From the NCBI GenBank assembly GCA_016234685.1, contig JACRAT010000030.1, positions 81,853 through 145,852 on the forward strand: a stretch of DNA of 64,000 nucleotides, written 5' to 3'. The stretch comes from Nitrosomonadales bacterium (lineage in GTDB: Bacteria > Pseudomonadota > Gammaproteobacteria > Burkholderiales > Gallionellaceae). Shown here in pieces: positions 25,655 through 35,390 of this stretch. Numbering within the stretch: position 1 is the stretch's first letter; each line of letters opens with the position of its first letter. The notes below the pieces were generated by a model. The model worked only from the letters and a program-made list of their open reading frames with translations. It was not told the DNA's origin and searched no databases. The translations under genes were made by a program, and so were the position numbers.

Positions 25655-26839
25655 ATGATGGCTGCATATGAGTATGGGATCAGCGATTTCGAATACATCG
25701 CTGCGGGCGCGGCGATCCTAGCCAGTGGGGGCGGCGGCAGCTACCAGAACGCCATCGAGATCATCGACGAACTCAGCCAGACCGGCTGGACCGGCACGGT
25801 GCTGGTACAGGATTACGACGGCGCGACCGATTGCTGCGTGCTGGCGATGATGGGTTCCCCCGATGCCGCCGATGATCTGACGCTGGCCGACATCGAATAC
25901 TCCATCATCAACACCGTCGCGACCTTCGAGGCCGCCACCGGCAGCATTCTGGGGTGCTTCATCCCGGTCGAAATCGGTCCGATCAACTCCATCGTTCCGC
26001 TGATCGCCGCCGCGCTCTCCAACGGAGACCTGTGGGTGGTCGATGGCGATGGCGCCGGGCGCGCCGTCCCCGAACTCCCGCAGACCACCTACAGCGGTAG
26101 CAGCAACCTTGCCGCCAGCCCGTGCGCCCTAGCGAACGATGTCGAAGATAGCAGTGCCGTCCAATCCGCCGTTTTCGAAGCCCCGACCGCCGCGCAGATC
26201 GAATCGCTGGCGGGCGGCGTCGTTTCAGCCTTCGGCAGCTTCTCCGGCATCGCGCTCTGGCCATCGAACGCCAACAACGAGTACGCGCTGTCCGGCAACT
26301 ACATCGCCGGGACGCTGACGCAAGCGTGGACGCTGGGCGAATTCCTGCTCAACTCGGCCACCGCGCCGACTAGCGCCGAAGTCGCCGCCGCGATCACCAC
26401 CATCACCGGGCGCGAGGCCAGCGCCGTCGTCACCAACTTCTACATCACTGCGATCAGCCAATCGACCTCCAGCGCCTCGCTCGATGCAGGCGTCATCCGT
26501 CTGGACAACACCCCCGATCAGGCCGACAGCACCGAGACCCATTACATCTACAACCTGAACGAGAACCTCATCATGTATTCCAGCCTGAGCCCTGCGCCCG
26601 ACATCATCGCGCCGGATTCGATCTGCTATTACTCGGAAAGCACCGGGCTGGGCTTCTCCAACGCCACGGCGGATCTAGAAGGCTATTTCGACTTCACCTC
26701 CGAACAAAGCACCGGCAACACCGTCAGCATCATCAAAGTCCAAACCGCGCCCGAGCTATACAAATCCCCCGGCGTGGTCGACTCCTTCGCCGGCCTGCTG
26801 CGCGACATCGGCTACGCAGGCGCCATGCCAACCAACTGA
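25655..26839 (+). CDS. DUF917 family protein
   Basis: A 394-aa protein with the DUF917 pattern: a glycine-rich start (AAAILASGGGGSYQNA), a central FIPVEIGPINSIVPL segment and WVVDGDGAGRAVPELPQ. DUF917 proteins are often encoded beside hydantoinase/oxoprolinase subunits, but none is present here. The ribosome site is the run GGGGGAG before the paired ATG codons at 25655/25658. The downstream PAS-GGDEF gene starts eight bases after the stop, so the two are probably cotranscribed. Biochemical role unknown. Confidence 0.75.
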   Translation: MMAAYEYGISDFEYIAAGAAILASGGGGSYQNAIEIIDELSQTGWTGTVLVQDYDGATDCCVLAMMGSPDAADDLTLADIEYSIINTVATFEAATGSILGCFIPVEIGPINSIVPLIAAALSNGDLWVVDGDGAGRAVPELPQTTYSGSSNLAASPCALANDVEDSSAVQSAVFEAPTAAQIESLAGGVVSAFGSFSGIALWPSNANNEYALSGNYIAGTLTQAWTLGEFLLNSATAPTSAEVAAAITTITGREASAVVTNFYITAISQSTSSASLDAGVIRLDNTPDQADSTETHYIYNLNENLIMYSSLSPAPDIIAPDSICYYSESTGLGFSNATADLEGYFDFTSEQSTGNTVSIIKVQTAPELYKSPGVVDSFAGLLRDIGYAGAMPTN

Positions 26840-26847
26840 CCCAAACC

Positions 26848-27909
26848 ATGAGCGACGAACTAGACACCAACAATGTAGGCGAAGAGCAGGACATCAACAA
26901 AGAGCGTCTGGAACTCGCTCTGGAAGCAGCGGGGCTGGATCTGTGGGAGAACGACCTAGTGACGGGCGACGTCACCCGCAGGGCACACAAGATCTTCGCA
27001 GAGCTGGGCTACGGCGAGCATGAGGCCACGCCCTACGTCTATGACATGTTCCGCATCGTCCACCCGGAAGACATCCCGGTCGTCAAAGTCGCCGTCGCCG
27101 ACCACCTGACCGGCGTCACCCCGCAATACCGCTGCGAATTCCGTCTACGCTCCAAGAGTGGGGCTTGGGTCTGGTTTGCCAACTACGGCAGGATCATGGA
27201 TGGCGTCGGCAGCCCGCATGGCAAACGCTTCATCGGCGTCACCTTCAACATCGACGACCGCAAGCGCCATGAGGACGAGATCGAGCAGATCAATCGCAAA
27301 CTGGCTGAACAGAACGCCCAGCTCGAACAGATGAACGCCACACTGCAAGAACTCGCCGCCACCGACTCGCTCACCGGGCTATCCAACCGCCGCAGACTCA
27401 TGGAAGTCGGCGAGAACGAGTGCAAGCGTGCCAAACGCTTCAACCACCCGCTTTCACTGCTGATACTCGACATCGACCTGTTCAAACGGATCAACGACAC
27501 TTGGGGACATCCCGTCGGCGACCGGGTCATCTGTGCCGTCGCGGAGATCTGCCGCCGGGGGACACGCAGCGGCGTGGATGTCGTCGCCCGCATCGGCGGC
27601 GAAGAGTTCGCCATCGTCCTGCCGCAGACCGACCACACCAGCGCAGCCAGTCTGGCCGAATGGCTGCGCGCAACCATCGAAGCCGAGCAGATCACGGTGA
27701 GTGAAGGCGGCAACACCGACACCTGCACCGTCAGCATCGGCGTTGCGACGCTGGATGGCGGCGGCTGCCCCTCGTTCGACCAACTACTCAACAGCGCCGA
27801 CAACGCACTCTATCGCGCCAAGCAGGGTGGACGGAATCGGGTACTCGGATTGATGGATATGCACGATACGTCAGCTCGAATCAGCTCAGGAAATACCGAA
27901 CTCGCCTAA
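26848..27909 (+). CDS. PAS domain diguanylate cyclase
   Basis: A 353-aa cytoplasmic protein. A PAS/PAC module (about 20-145, YRCEFRLRSKSG and the PAC-like IGVTFNIDDRKRHEDE) is joined by a coiled coil (KLAEQNAQLEQMNATLQEL) to a GGDEF domain with DSLTGLSNRRR, DIDLFKRINDTWGH and GGEEF. The I-site position reads SGVD rather than RxxD, so feedback inhibition is probably lost. No membrane helix. It is linked to the DUF917 gene by an 8-bp gap. Confidence 0.92.
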   Translation: MSDELDTNNVGEEQDINKERLELALEAAGLDLWENDLVTGDVTRRAHKIFAELGYGEHEATPYVYDMFRIVHPEDIPVVKVAVADHLTGVTPQYRCEFRLRSKSGAWVWFANYGRIMDGVGSPHGKRFIGVTFNIDDRKRHEDEIEQINRKLAEQNAQLEQMNATLQELAATDSLTGLSNRRRLMEVGENECKRAKRFNHPLSLLILDIDLFKRINDTWGHPVGDRVICAVAEICRRGTRSGVDVVARIGGEEFAIVLPQTDHTSAASLAEWLRATIEAEQITVSEGGNTDTCTVSIGVATLDGGGCPSFDQLLNSADNALYRAKQGGRNRVLGLMDMHDTSARISSGNTELA

Positions 27910-27922
27910 GAAAGCGCCGACC

Positions 27923-29269
27923 TCACTGCCCCGCCACGGTCATGTTCTCGATCAGTATCGAGCCGCAACGGCGGGAGCCGCTGACCAGCACGTCATTGCC
28001 GACGGCGACGATCTGGCGGTACATGTCTTTCAGGTTGCCCGCGATGGTGATCTCCTCCACCGGATACTGGATCTCGCCATGCTCCACCCAGAAGCCCGCC
28101 GCGCCGCGCGAATAATCGCCGGTGATGTAGTTCACGCCCTGCCCCAACAACTCCGTCACCAACAGGCCGCGCCCCATTTGTTTGAGCAGGCCAGCAAAAT
28201 CGAGTTCACCCGGTTTGAGGATGAGATTGTGCGTGCCGCCCGAGTTACCGGTGGTTCTCAGGCCGAGTTTGCGGGCGGAATAAGTGCTGAGGAAATAACC
28301 TTGCAGCACGCCGTCGGCGACAAGGGTGCGGCGCTGCGTCTTGACACCTTCGTCGTCGAAGGCACTGCTGCCCAAGCCACGCAGCAGGCCGGGGTCGTCG
28401 CTGACGCTCACCTGCGGCGAGAAGATGGCCTGCCCCAGTTGATCCAGCAAAAAGGTCGATTTGCGGTACTGGCTGCCGACGCTGGCAGCATGGGCGAAAT
28501 GGTTGATGAGGCTGGCAGCGATAGGCGCTTCGAACAGCACGGGGACTTGCATGGTGGCGAGTTTGCGCGACTTCAGGCGACGCACGGTGCGCTGCGCCGC
28601 GATGCGTCCGATCTCGGCGGGGGCCAGCATGTCGGCAGCGTTGCGCGCCTCGCTGTACCAGTAGTCGCGCTGCATGGCGTCGTCGCGCCCGGCGATCACG
28701 GCGCAGCCGATGCTGTGACGCGAGGTGGCATAGCCGCCGACAAAGCCCAGACTGTTGGCGTGGACGAACTGCGATTCATGCACGTTCACCGTCGCGCCCT
28801 CGGAGTTGCTGATGCGCTTGTCCGCCGCAAAAGCCGCTTGCTCGCAGGCGCGCGCCAACTCGATAGCGCCGTCCACTTCCAGCAGCCACGGGTGGTACAG
28901 ATCCAGATCGGGGAATTCGGTCGCCAGTTCGGTCACATCCGGCAGACCGGCACAATCATCCTCGGCGGTATATCGGGCGATGTTGAGCGCCGCATCCACC
29001 GTATCGCGCAAAGCCTGCGGCGAAAAATCCGAAGTGCTGGCGTTGCCGCGCCGCTGACCAAGATAGACGGTCACGCCCAAGCCCTTGTCGCGGTTGTACT
29101 CTATGGTTTCGACCTCGTTCTGGCGCACCGTCACGGCTTGGCCAAAACCGTCTGAGACCTCGGCCACGGCGGCGGTCGCGCCCTGTTGGCGGGCATAGTC
29201 GATCAAGTCTTGAGCCAGTTCGCGCAGCGTGTTGGCAGAGTGGGAAAAGCGGGAAGGGGAAGCGGTCAT
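27923..29269 (-). CDS. pmbA: Metalloprotease subunit PmbA/TldE
   Basis: A 448-aa member of the TldD/PmbA family. With TldD it forms a heterodimeric protease known for CcdA degradation and microcin processing. PmbA lacks the zinc-binding HExxxH of TldD, as here. The body contains NRDKGLGVTVYLGQRRGNAS, SNSEGATVNVHES and the C-terminal SRGAAGFWVEHGEI with GNLKDM segments. ATG 29269 is chosen as the normal start; the frame is open 14 codons further. No tldD in the window. Divergent from yjgA, as seen in many proteobacteria. Confidence 0.95.
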   Translation of the reverse strand: MTASPSRFSHSANTLRELAQDLIDYARQQGATAAVAEVSDGFGQAVTVRQNEVETIEYNRDKGLGVTVYLGQRRGNASTSDFSPQALRDTVDAALNIARYTAEDDCAGLPDVTELATEFPDLDLYHPWLLEVDGAIELARACEQAAFAADKRISNSEGATVNVHESQFVHANSLGFVGGYATSRHSIGCAVIAGRDDAMQRDYWYSEARNAADMLAPAEIGRIAAQRTVRRLKSRKLATMQVPVLFEAPIAASLINHFAHAASVGSQYRKSTFLLDQLGQAIFSPQVSVSDDPGLLRGLGSSAFDDEGVKTQRRTLVADGVLQGYFLSTYSARKLGLRTTGNSGGTHNLILKPGELDFAGLLKQMGRGLLVTELLGQGVNYITGDYSRGAAGFWVEHGEIQYPVEEITIAGNLKDMYRQIVAVGNDVLVSGSRRCGSILIENMTVAGQ

Positions 29270-29339
29270 AACGGCGATTTCGTGAACGAGCAAAACGGAA
29301 GGCGCTATCATAGCAACATCCCGTCACAATAAACGAACC

Positions 29340-29858
29340 ATGCACCACGAACCTGAGTACGACGAATTCGGCAATGAGATCATCCTGCCGCCCAGCAAAA
29401 CCAAGATCAAGAAGCAGATGATCGAGTTGCAAGACCTAGGCGAGAAGCTCACCGAGTTGCCCACGAACAAGCTGGCCGAACTGGATCTGCCCGAGCGACT
29501 GGTCGATGCCATCCGCGAACTCAAGCGCATCAACAAGTTCGGCGCACAACGTCGTCAGTTGCAATTCATCGGCCGATTGATGCGCGAAGTCGAACCCGAG
29601 CCCATCATCGCCAAGCTCGACGCTTGGAACGGCGTTTCGGTGCAACACACCGCCTGGCTGCACCTGATCGAGCGCTGGCGTGACCGTTTGATCGAAGACA
29701 GCGACGCACTGACCGAGCTGCTCGCCGCCCATCCGCAAGCCGACGCGCAACGGCTGCGCACTTTGATCCGCAACGCGATCAAGGAGAAAGAACTGCTGAA
29801 ACCTCCGAAGAGCTACCGTGAGATCTTTCAGGTGCTACGCGAGATCATGCCGGAGTAA
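29340..29858 (+). CDS. yjgA: DUF615 ribosome-associated protein YjgA (DarP)
   Basis: A 172-aa helical basic/acidic protein of the YjgA/DarP family, which associates with late 50S ribosomal precursors. Typical segments are PPSKTKIKKQM, LPERLVDAI, RRQLQFIGRLMR and the C-terminal KSYREIFQVLREI. Its 3' end overlaps the convergent GGDEF-EAL gene by 31 bp. Confidence 0.93.
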   Translation: MHHEPEYDEFGNEIILPPSKTKIKKQMIELQDLGEKLTELPTNKLAELDLPERLVDAIRELKRINKFGAQRRQLQFIGRLMREVEPEPIIAKLDAWNGVSVQHTAWLHLIERWRDRLIEDSDALTELLAAHPQADAQRLRTLIRNAIKEKELLKPPKSYREIFQVLREIMPE

Positions 29859-32815
29859 TCCGCCAAGGTTCGCCCCGCACGCAACAGTTCCGCAAACTCC
29901 ACCGCCGGAACCGGTCTACTGAAGTAATACCCCTGAGCCTCATCGCAGCCTTCTTTCAACAAGAAGTCTGCCTGCTCGGCGCTCTCCACGCCTTCGGCGA
30001 TCACCCGCAGATTCAAGCTGTGCGCCATCAGGATGATGGCCCGCACGATGGCGGCGTCGTTGCCGTCGGCCACCAGATCGTGCACGAACGACTGGTCGAT
30101 CTTGAGCTTGCTGAGTGGAAAACGCTTGAGATAAGCGAAGGAGGAATACCCCGTACCGAAATCGTCGATGGAAAGTTGCAGCCCCATCTTGTCCATCTCG
30201 CGCAAGGTCGCCAGCACGCTATCGACCTCCTGCATCAGGATGCTCTCGGTCAACTCCATTTCCAGCTGGCAGGGGTTCAGCCGATTCTCTTCCATCAACC
30301 GGGCCAGCTTGGTAGTCAGATCACGCTGGCGGAATTGCAGCGAGGAAAGGTTCACCGCCATCCGCGTCAGCGGCAAGCCTGCCTCTTGCCAGAGTCGGCT
30401 CTGCTGGCAAGCCTTGGCCAACACCACTTCGCCGATGGCGACGATCAGTCCGCTTTCTTCGGCTAGGGAAATGAAGCTCGCCGGGTGGATCAAACCTTGG
30501 GTCGGATGATGCCAGCGTATCAGCGCCTCACAGCCGATGATGCGCCCATCCGCCAGATCCACCTGCGGCTGGTAGTACAGTTCGAACTGATCCTGCTCCA
30601 GCGCAGCGTGCAAATCGTTCTCCAGCGCCAGCCGCTCGACCGCTAGGCCGACCGCGCCACCGGCATAGAGCTGATAGTTGTTGCGTCCGTTCTCCTTGGC
30701 TGAGTACATCGCGGTATCGGCGAACTTGATCAACTCGTCGATATTAGAGGTATGGTCGGGATAGAGGCTGATGCCGATGCTGAGCGTGATGCGCAACTCA
30801 TGCGCCTCGACAAGATAAGACGCGGAAACGGCGCGCAGGATCTTTTGCGCCACCTGTGCCGCCCCCTCCGCATCGACCCCCAGCAGCACGAGGATGAACT
30901 CGTCGCCGCCCTGCCGACAGACGGTGTCCTGCTTGCGCACCTGCTCTTGCAGACGCTGTGCCACCAGTTGCAGCAACCGGTCTCCGGCGCTATGTCCCAA
31001 GGTATCGTTGATGGCTTTGAAGTGATCTATGTCGAGGAACAACACCGCCAGCTTTTCCTGCGAGCGCTCGGCATGGAGCATGGCTTGCTCCAGCCGGTCG
31101 CGCAGCAAGAGGCGGTTGGGCAGATCGGTCAGTACATCGAAATGGGCCAGATGCTGGATGCGCTGTTCGGTGAGTTTGCGCTCGGAGATGTCCGAAAAGA
31201 TGCCGATGTAATTCAGCCGCTCCCCCGCCTCGCCCGACACACAGGTGACGGTCAGCCAAGCCGGATATTCGGTCCCGTCACGACGACGCCCCTGCACCTC
31301 GCCCTGCCAGTAACCATGGGACTCGATCTCCGCCCGCAACAGATGCGACAACGCTTCGGCATGGCCGGGCATGAGCAGCGAAACCGGCGTATGTCCGCGC
31401 ACCTCGCCCTCCAGATAGCCAGTGATGGTGGTAAAGGCTTGGTTGGTCGAAACGATGTGAAAATCGGCATGGGTGATGACGATGGCTTCATGGCTGCTTT
31501 CGAACACCTTGGCGACCAGCGCGAGCTGCGCCGTCGCCGCCTTGTGCTGGCGCTCGATCTCAAAGCTATCCAGCGCGAACGAAAGATCGTCGGCCAAACC
31601 ATGCAGCAGCGTGGTGTTCTCATCATTGAAATAGCCCGCCTCCCCGGCATACACTGCCAGCGCACCCACGCAACGCCCGAACTGCCGCAAGGGAAAGGCC
31701 GCCACAGCGTGCAAACCATGCTGCCGCGCGATCTCGTGCCAAGGCTGGATGCGCGGATCGTGCAAAAAGTCATTGAAGATGATCTGTTGGCCCGTTCGTA
31801 TCGCTAGGCTGACCGGCCCGTTGCCTTCAGGCTGAGCGGCATCCAGCGTCAGATGCAGATTCCTCAGATAGCCGGATTCTCTATCACTGGCGGCGACCTT
31901 CTCGATCTGGTCGCCCCGTGCCATGCCGATCCAGACCAGTTGAAACGGCACGCGCTCGACCAAGATCCGACAGATACTGGGGAATAACACCGCGTTGTCT
32001 TTTTCGCGCACGATGGCATCGGTACACTCCGTCCATGCCGCATAGATGCGATTCAGCCGCGCCAGCTTGTATTCCGAGTCAACCAAGGCATCCAGCATCC
32101 GATTGAAATCGCCTGCCAGCACGCCCACTTCATCCAGCCGCGTCGCATCTGCCCGCACCTCGCGGTTGCCCTGTTCCACTTGGGCAGCAACCCCCATCAA
32201 TTCACGCAGCCCACGCGTCAAACTGCGCGAGATCAGCCATGACACGATGATCGCCGCCAACATCCCCAGCAAGGTGTTGAAATAGCCATGCCAGATGAGG
32301 TGTTGCAGATTGTCCTGCTCGGCATCCAGCCTCATGCCGATGCGCGCCCAAGCCAGATGCCGCCCCGCCAACTCCACCGGTACGGCCACATCCACCATTT
32401 GCCCATCGTCGATCAGCTTGTGTATCCGCACCTCGGATTTCAACAAGCGGCGACTGATGTCGTCGTCCAGATATTTGCCGATGCGATCAGGATGATTGGA
32501 CGCCAACACCCGGCCATCAGGGGCGATCACCAGCGCATATTCCAGCGAGGGAATGGTGCTGACACTGTGAATGACCTCTTGCAAGCCGACCACATCGTTG
32601 GCCAATACCCAGGACGAGCTGCCCACCGCCAAGGTGCGGGCCAATTCCGTCGCATGTTCTGCGCTACGCAGACGCAAAAAAGTCTCTTCATTGACCACCA
32701 CGACATAACCAACCCCCAGCATCAGCAAGGTCGTCACCGAAGCAAAGCCCAACACCAAACGACGTCGGATGGATTTACCCCAGAAATGGCGCAGAAAAGA
32801 AAGGAGTTTGCTCAT
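29828..32815 (-). CDS. Membrane-bound GGDEF-EAL sensor (HAMP-GAF-PAS)
   Basis: A 995-aa c-di-GMP turnover protein. Order: TM helix (about 20-40), periplasmic sensor, TM helix near 180-195, HAMP, GAF (about 265-415), PAS with PAC (about 430-550), GGDEF and EAL. GGDEF is intact and the I-site RKQD matches RxxD. The EAL domain keeps CEALIRWHHP, the NLSSLQFRQ segment, ELTES and DDFGTGYSS, so phosphodiesterase activity is likely. Its start overlaps the stop of a phosphonate-type binding lipoprotein by four bases, suggesting that this protein supplies the ligand signal. Confidence 0.94.
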   Translation of the reverse strand: MSKLLSFLRHFWGKSIRRRLVLGFASVTTLLMLGVGYVVVVNEETFLRLRSAEHATELARTLAVGSSSWVLANDVVGLQEVIHSVSTIPSLEYALVIAPDGRVLASNHPDRIGKYLDDDISRRLLKSEVRIHKLIDDGQMVDVAVPVELAGRHLAWARIGMRLDAEQDNLQHLIWHGYFNTLLGMLAAIIVSWLISRSLTRGLRELMGVAAQVEQGNREVRADATRLDEVGVLAGDFNRMLDALVDSEYKLARLNRIYAAWTECTDAIVREKDNAVLFPSICRILVERVPFQLVWIGMARGDQIEKVAASDRESGYLRNLHLTLDAAQPEGNGPVSLAIRTGQQIIFNDFLHDPRIQPWHEIARQHGLHAVAAFPLRQFGRCVGALAVYAGEAGYFNDENTTLLHGLADDLSFALDSFEIERQHKAATAQLALVAKVFESSHEAIVITHADFHIVSTNQAFTTITGYLEGEVRGHTPVSLLMPGHAEALSHLLRAEIESHGYWQGEVQGRRRDGTEYPAWLTVTCVSGEAGERLNYIGIFSDISERKLTEQRIQHLAHFDVLTDLPNRLLLRDRLEQAMLHAERSQEKLAVLFLDIDHFKAINDTLGHSAGDRLLQLVAQRLQEQVRKQDTVCRQGGDEFILVLLGVDAEGAAQVAQKILRAVSASYLVEAHELRITLSIGISLYPDHTSNIDELIKFADTAMYSAKENGRNNYQLYAGGAVGLAVERLALENDLHAALEQDQFELYYQPQVDLADGRIIGCEALIRWHHPTQGLIHPASFISLAEESGLIVAIGEVVLAKACQQSRLWQEAGLPLTRMAVNLSSLQFRQRDLTTKLARLMEENRLNPCQLEMELTESILMQEVDSVLATLREMDKMGLQLSIDDFGTGYSSFAYLKRFPLSKLKIDQSFVHDLVADGNDAAIVRAIILMAHSLNLRVIAEGVESAEQADFLLKEGCDEAQGYYFSRPVPAVEFAELLRAGRTLADYSGMISRST

Positions 32816-33759
32816 GGCAATCCGCCCTCGGGGAACGCGACTCGGTAATGTTTGAGGAACTCACGCACGACATCATAACGAGCATCGTCGGCCTGCTCGA
32901 AGCGCGAGATCGGCAGCCGTGCCAGCAGCGCCCGCCCGCTCTCGGTCTCGTGCAACCGTGCCAGTTCGTTCGCCACGCGCTGCACCAGCTCCGGCTGCAT
33001 ATCGTCGCGCGCCATCAGGCTATTGTTAATGAGCGGCTCAGTCACCCAGCGCGCTTCAAGCTGCGCCGCCATTTCGGGATGCTCGGCCTGAAACGCCAGC
33101 CAAGGGATGGGCCAAGTCGCCGCAGCGGCCACGTCACCGAGGAAGACGTTCATGATGGAGGACTCTTGTGAGCCGACGTAGAAGTTCTCGACCTCGCGCT
33201 GCACGTTCAGCCCGTGCCGCAGCAAGAAATACTGCGGCATCATCGTCGCCGCCAGCGCCGTCTTTGCCGGATAGCTGATCTTCTTGCCCTTCAGATCGGC
33301 CACCGAGCGGATGCCGCTGTCGCGCCGCACCAGTATCACCCCGCTGAAATTGGCGTCATCGCCCATCTTGCCGAATACGTGATAACCGTGCGGCATGGCA
33401 TTGATCGTCTGATAAGGGTTGGGCAAAGCGAACTCAAAATGGCGGGCGTAGAGTTTCTTTTCGTACTCTTCGTAATTGCGCGAGGCTTCCAGCCGGAAAT
33501 GCGCGTCGGGGATGCGCGCATTGAGATGATCCATCAGCGGGCCATACACCTCCAACAAACGCTTGGGATTGTGCAATGGATGCACGCCGAAACTGTATTC
33601 CCGCGCCGCCCCCTCTGGCTGGCTGGAGAATCCCGGCTGATAGGGCGGCTCTTCTTTGCTGCAAGCAGCCAGCAGCGTCAGCATAGCGAGCCAAAAGATC
33701 ACGGCGTACTTCACAATATCCTTCGCAAGACTCGGATGAGCTATGGTAGCCGGATTCAT
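32812..33759 (-). CDS. PhnD-like periplasmic binding lipoprotein
   Basis: A 315-aa lipoprotein with signal peptide and lipobox LAACS near residue 33. The mature part has the phosphate/phosphite/phosphonate binding protein pattern: FGVHPLHNPKRLLEVYGPLMDHLN, the YARHFEFALPNPYQ strand and DLKGKKISYPAKTALAA. Its partner is a GGDEF-EAL receptor (four-base overlap), not an ABC permease. It is therefore more likely a ligand sensor than a transporter subunit. The ligand is unknown. Confidence 0.88.
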   Translation of the reverse strand: MNPATIAHPSLAKDIVKYAVIFWLAMLTLLAACSKEEPPYQPGFSSQPEGAAREYSFGVHPLHNPKRLLEVYGPLMDHLNARIPDAHFRLEASRNYEEYEKKLYARHFEFALPNPYQTINAMPHGYHVFGKMGDDANFSGVILVRRDSGIRSVADLKGKKISYPAKTALAATMMPQYFLLRHGLNVQREVENFYVGSQESSIMNVFLGDVAAAATWPIPWLAFQAEHPEMAAQLEARWVTEPLINNSLMARDDMQPELVQRVANELARLHETESGRALLARLPISRFEQADDARYDVVREFLKHYRVAFPEGGLP

Positions 33760-33856
33760 TCGGATTCGCTTGGCAAAACGGGCGGTGAGATAGGGGCGTC
33801 GGGCCGCTATTGACCAGACGATCAGCTGATCCTGATGCAGAAATAGTCAGCGCGTC

Positions 33857-33900
33857 CCTCATCCCCAGCCCTTCCCCCGGCGGGGGAAGGGAGTAAAGCC
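33857..33900. repeat. Intergenic palindrome of REP type
   Basis: A near-perfect stem (CCCTTCCCCC / GGGGGAAGGG, 33869-33878 with 33882-33891) lies inside a C-rich then G-rich block between the binding protein and esterase genes. The surrounding words (CCCTCATCCCCAGCCC...AAAGCCGCTCTCGG) are those of a repeat widely dispersed in proteobacterial genomes. The remainder of the 227-bp gap holds no gene; TAAAAT near 33951 is a weak -10 for the esterase. Confidence 0.6.
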
Positions 33901-33986
33901 GCTCTCGGAGTTGGGGGGTGGGTAGTCCTCGCCTCAGGCTATTTTCTAGGTAAAATCCCCGCTTCCCCTACAGCCAACTCCGCAAA

Positions 33987-34655
33987 ATGAGCGCACTTCT
34001 TCCTTGCATCACCCTCGATTCCGGCAAAGCCCCGCAGCACAGCATCATCTGGCTGCACGGGCTGGGCGCGGACGGCACGGACTTCGTCCCCGTCGTCGAA
34101 GAGTTGCGCCTGCCCGTGCCGATGCGCTACATCTTGCCGCACGCGCCCAAGCGCCCCGTCACCATCAACGGTGGCTTCGTGATGCGCGCTTGGTACGACA
34201 TCGCCGCTGCCGACATCAGCGCCCAGCAAGACGCCGCAGGCATCCGCGCTTCGCAGGCCGAGATCGAAAAGCTCATCGCCCAAGAGTTGGCGCGCGGCGT
34301 ACTGCCCGAACACCTATTCCTCGCCGGATTCTCGCAGGGCGGCGCGGTGGTGCTGCACACCGGCTTGCGCCACCCGGCCCGACTGGGCGGCATCTTGGCG
34401 CTTTCGACCTATCTGCCACTGGCCGATACATTGGAAGCCGAAGCCAGCCCCGCCGCGCAGGATACGCCCATCTTCATGGCGCACGGTCGCAGCGATCCGA
34501 TCATCCCTTGCCGCTTGGGCAAACTCTCGGCGGAGCGCATCGCACAGCACTCGCACACGCTGGACTGGCGCGAATACGCCATGCCGCACTCGGTGTGCGC
34601 CGAAGAGATCAGCGACATCGAACGCTGGCTGACCCCGCGACTCGCCGCGAAATGA
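33987..34655 (+). CDS. Alpha/beta hydrolase, carboxylesterase/phospholipase family
   Basis: A 222-aa cytoplasmic serine hydrolase of the acyl-protein-thioesterase-like group. HGLGADG forms the oxyanion region, GFSQGG carries the nucleophile Ser, GRSDPIIP the Asp and MPHSV the His. Substrates in bacteria are short-chain esters. The stop overlaps the aat start by four bases, so the two genes are coupled. Confidence 0.92.
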   Translation: MSALLPCITLDSGKAPQHSIIWLHGLGADGTDFVPVVEELRLPVPMRYILPHAPKRPVTINGGFVMRAWYDIAAADISAQQDAAGIRASQAEIEKLIAQELARGVLPEHLFLAGFSQGGAVVLHTGLRHPARLGGILALSTYLPLADTLEAEASPAAQDTPIFMAHGRSDPIIPCRLGKLSAERIAQHSHTLDWREYAMPHSVCAEEISDIERWLTPRLAAK

Positions 34656-35347
34656 TCCCCCTGCTGGGCCGCGACAGCCGCTTCCCGCCAGTCGAACGCG
34701 CCCTCGCCCATCCCAACGGCCTGCTCGCAGCAGGCGGCGACCTGTCCCCGGCGCGACTGCTGGAAGCCTACCGGCACGGCATCTTCCCTTGGTTCAGCGA
34801 GGGCGAGCCCATCCTGTGGTGGAGCCCCGACCCGCGCATGGTGCTGATCCCCGACGAATTCAACTGCTCGCACTCGCTGCGCAAGACCTTGCGCCGGGGC
34901 ACGTTTGAAGTCCGCACCGACACCGCCTTCGAGGCCGTGATGCACGCCTGCGCCGCCCCGCGCGCAGGGCAGAACGGCACGTGGATACACGAGGAGATGG
35001 TCGCCGCCTACTGCGAACTGCATCGCATGGGCTACGCGCACTCGGTCGAAAGCTGGCACAACGGTGAGCTGGTCGGCGGCCTCTACGGTATGGCACTGGG
35101 CCGCATGTTCTACGGCGAGTCGATGTTCAGCCGCAAGACCGACGCTTCCAAGACCGCCTTAGCCCACCTCGCCGCCCAACTGCACCACTGGGGTTTCGGC
35201 CTGATCGACTGCCAGATGAATACCGCCCATCTCGCCTCGCTGGGCGCAAAAGAGATCCCGCGCGCCGAATTCTTGGCCCGAGTGCGAACACTGGTGGAAC
35301 AGCCCCCGCTTACCGGCCCTTGGCGGCTGGACTCGTCACCACCATGA
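34652..35347 (+). CDS. aat: Leucyl/phenylalanyl-tRNA-protein transferase
   Basis: A 231-aa enzyme that adds Leu or Phe to proteins with N-terminal Arg or Lys, marking them for ClpS/ClpAP. Typical segments are [52 protein letters not shown] and [14 protein letters not shown]. The frame is open far upstream inside the esterase gene, but ATG 34652 fits the family start. Confidence 0.96.
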   Translation: MIPLLGRDSRFPPVERALAHPNGLLAAGGDLSPARLLEAYRHGIFPWFSEGEPILWWSPDPRMVLIPDEFNCSHSLRKTLRRGTFEVRTDTAFEAVMHACAAPRAGQNGTWIHEEMVAAYCELHRMGYAHSVESWHNGELVGGLYGMALGRMFYGESMFSRKTDASKTALAHLAAQLHHWGFGLIDCQMNTAHLASLGAKEIPRAEFLARVRTLVEQPPLTGPWRLDSSPP

Positions 35348-35373
35348 AAAAAGCCGGGTCTCCCCGGCTTTTT
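35348..35373. terminator. Bidirectional terminator between aat and htpG
   Basis: Stem AAAAAGCCGGG / CCCGGCTTTTT with a four-base loop starts right after the aat stop and lies 17 bp after the htpG stop. T-runs are present on both strands. Confidence 0.9.
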
Positions 35374-35390
35374 CGTTTTGCTGCTGAGGC

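Noticed and set aside
34004..34651. N-terminal extension of the aat frame into the esterase gene
   Set aside because: The esterase frame is clearly coding there and the Aat family start is at 34652.
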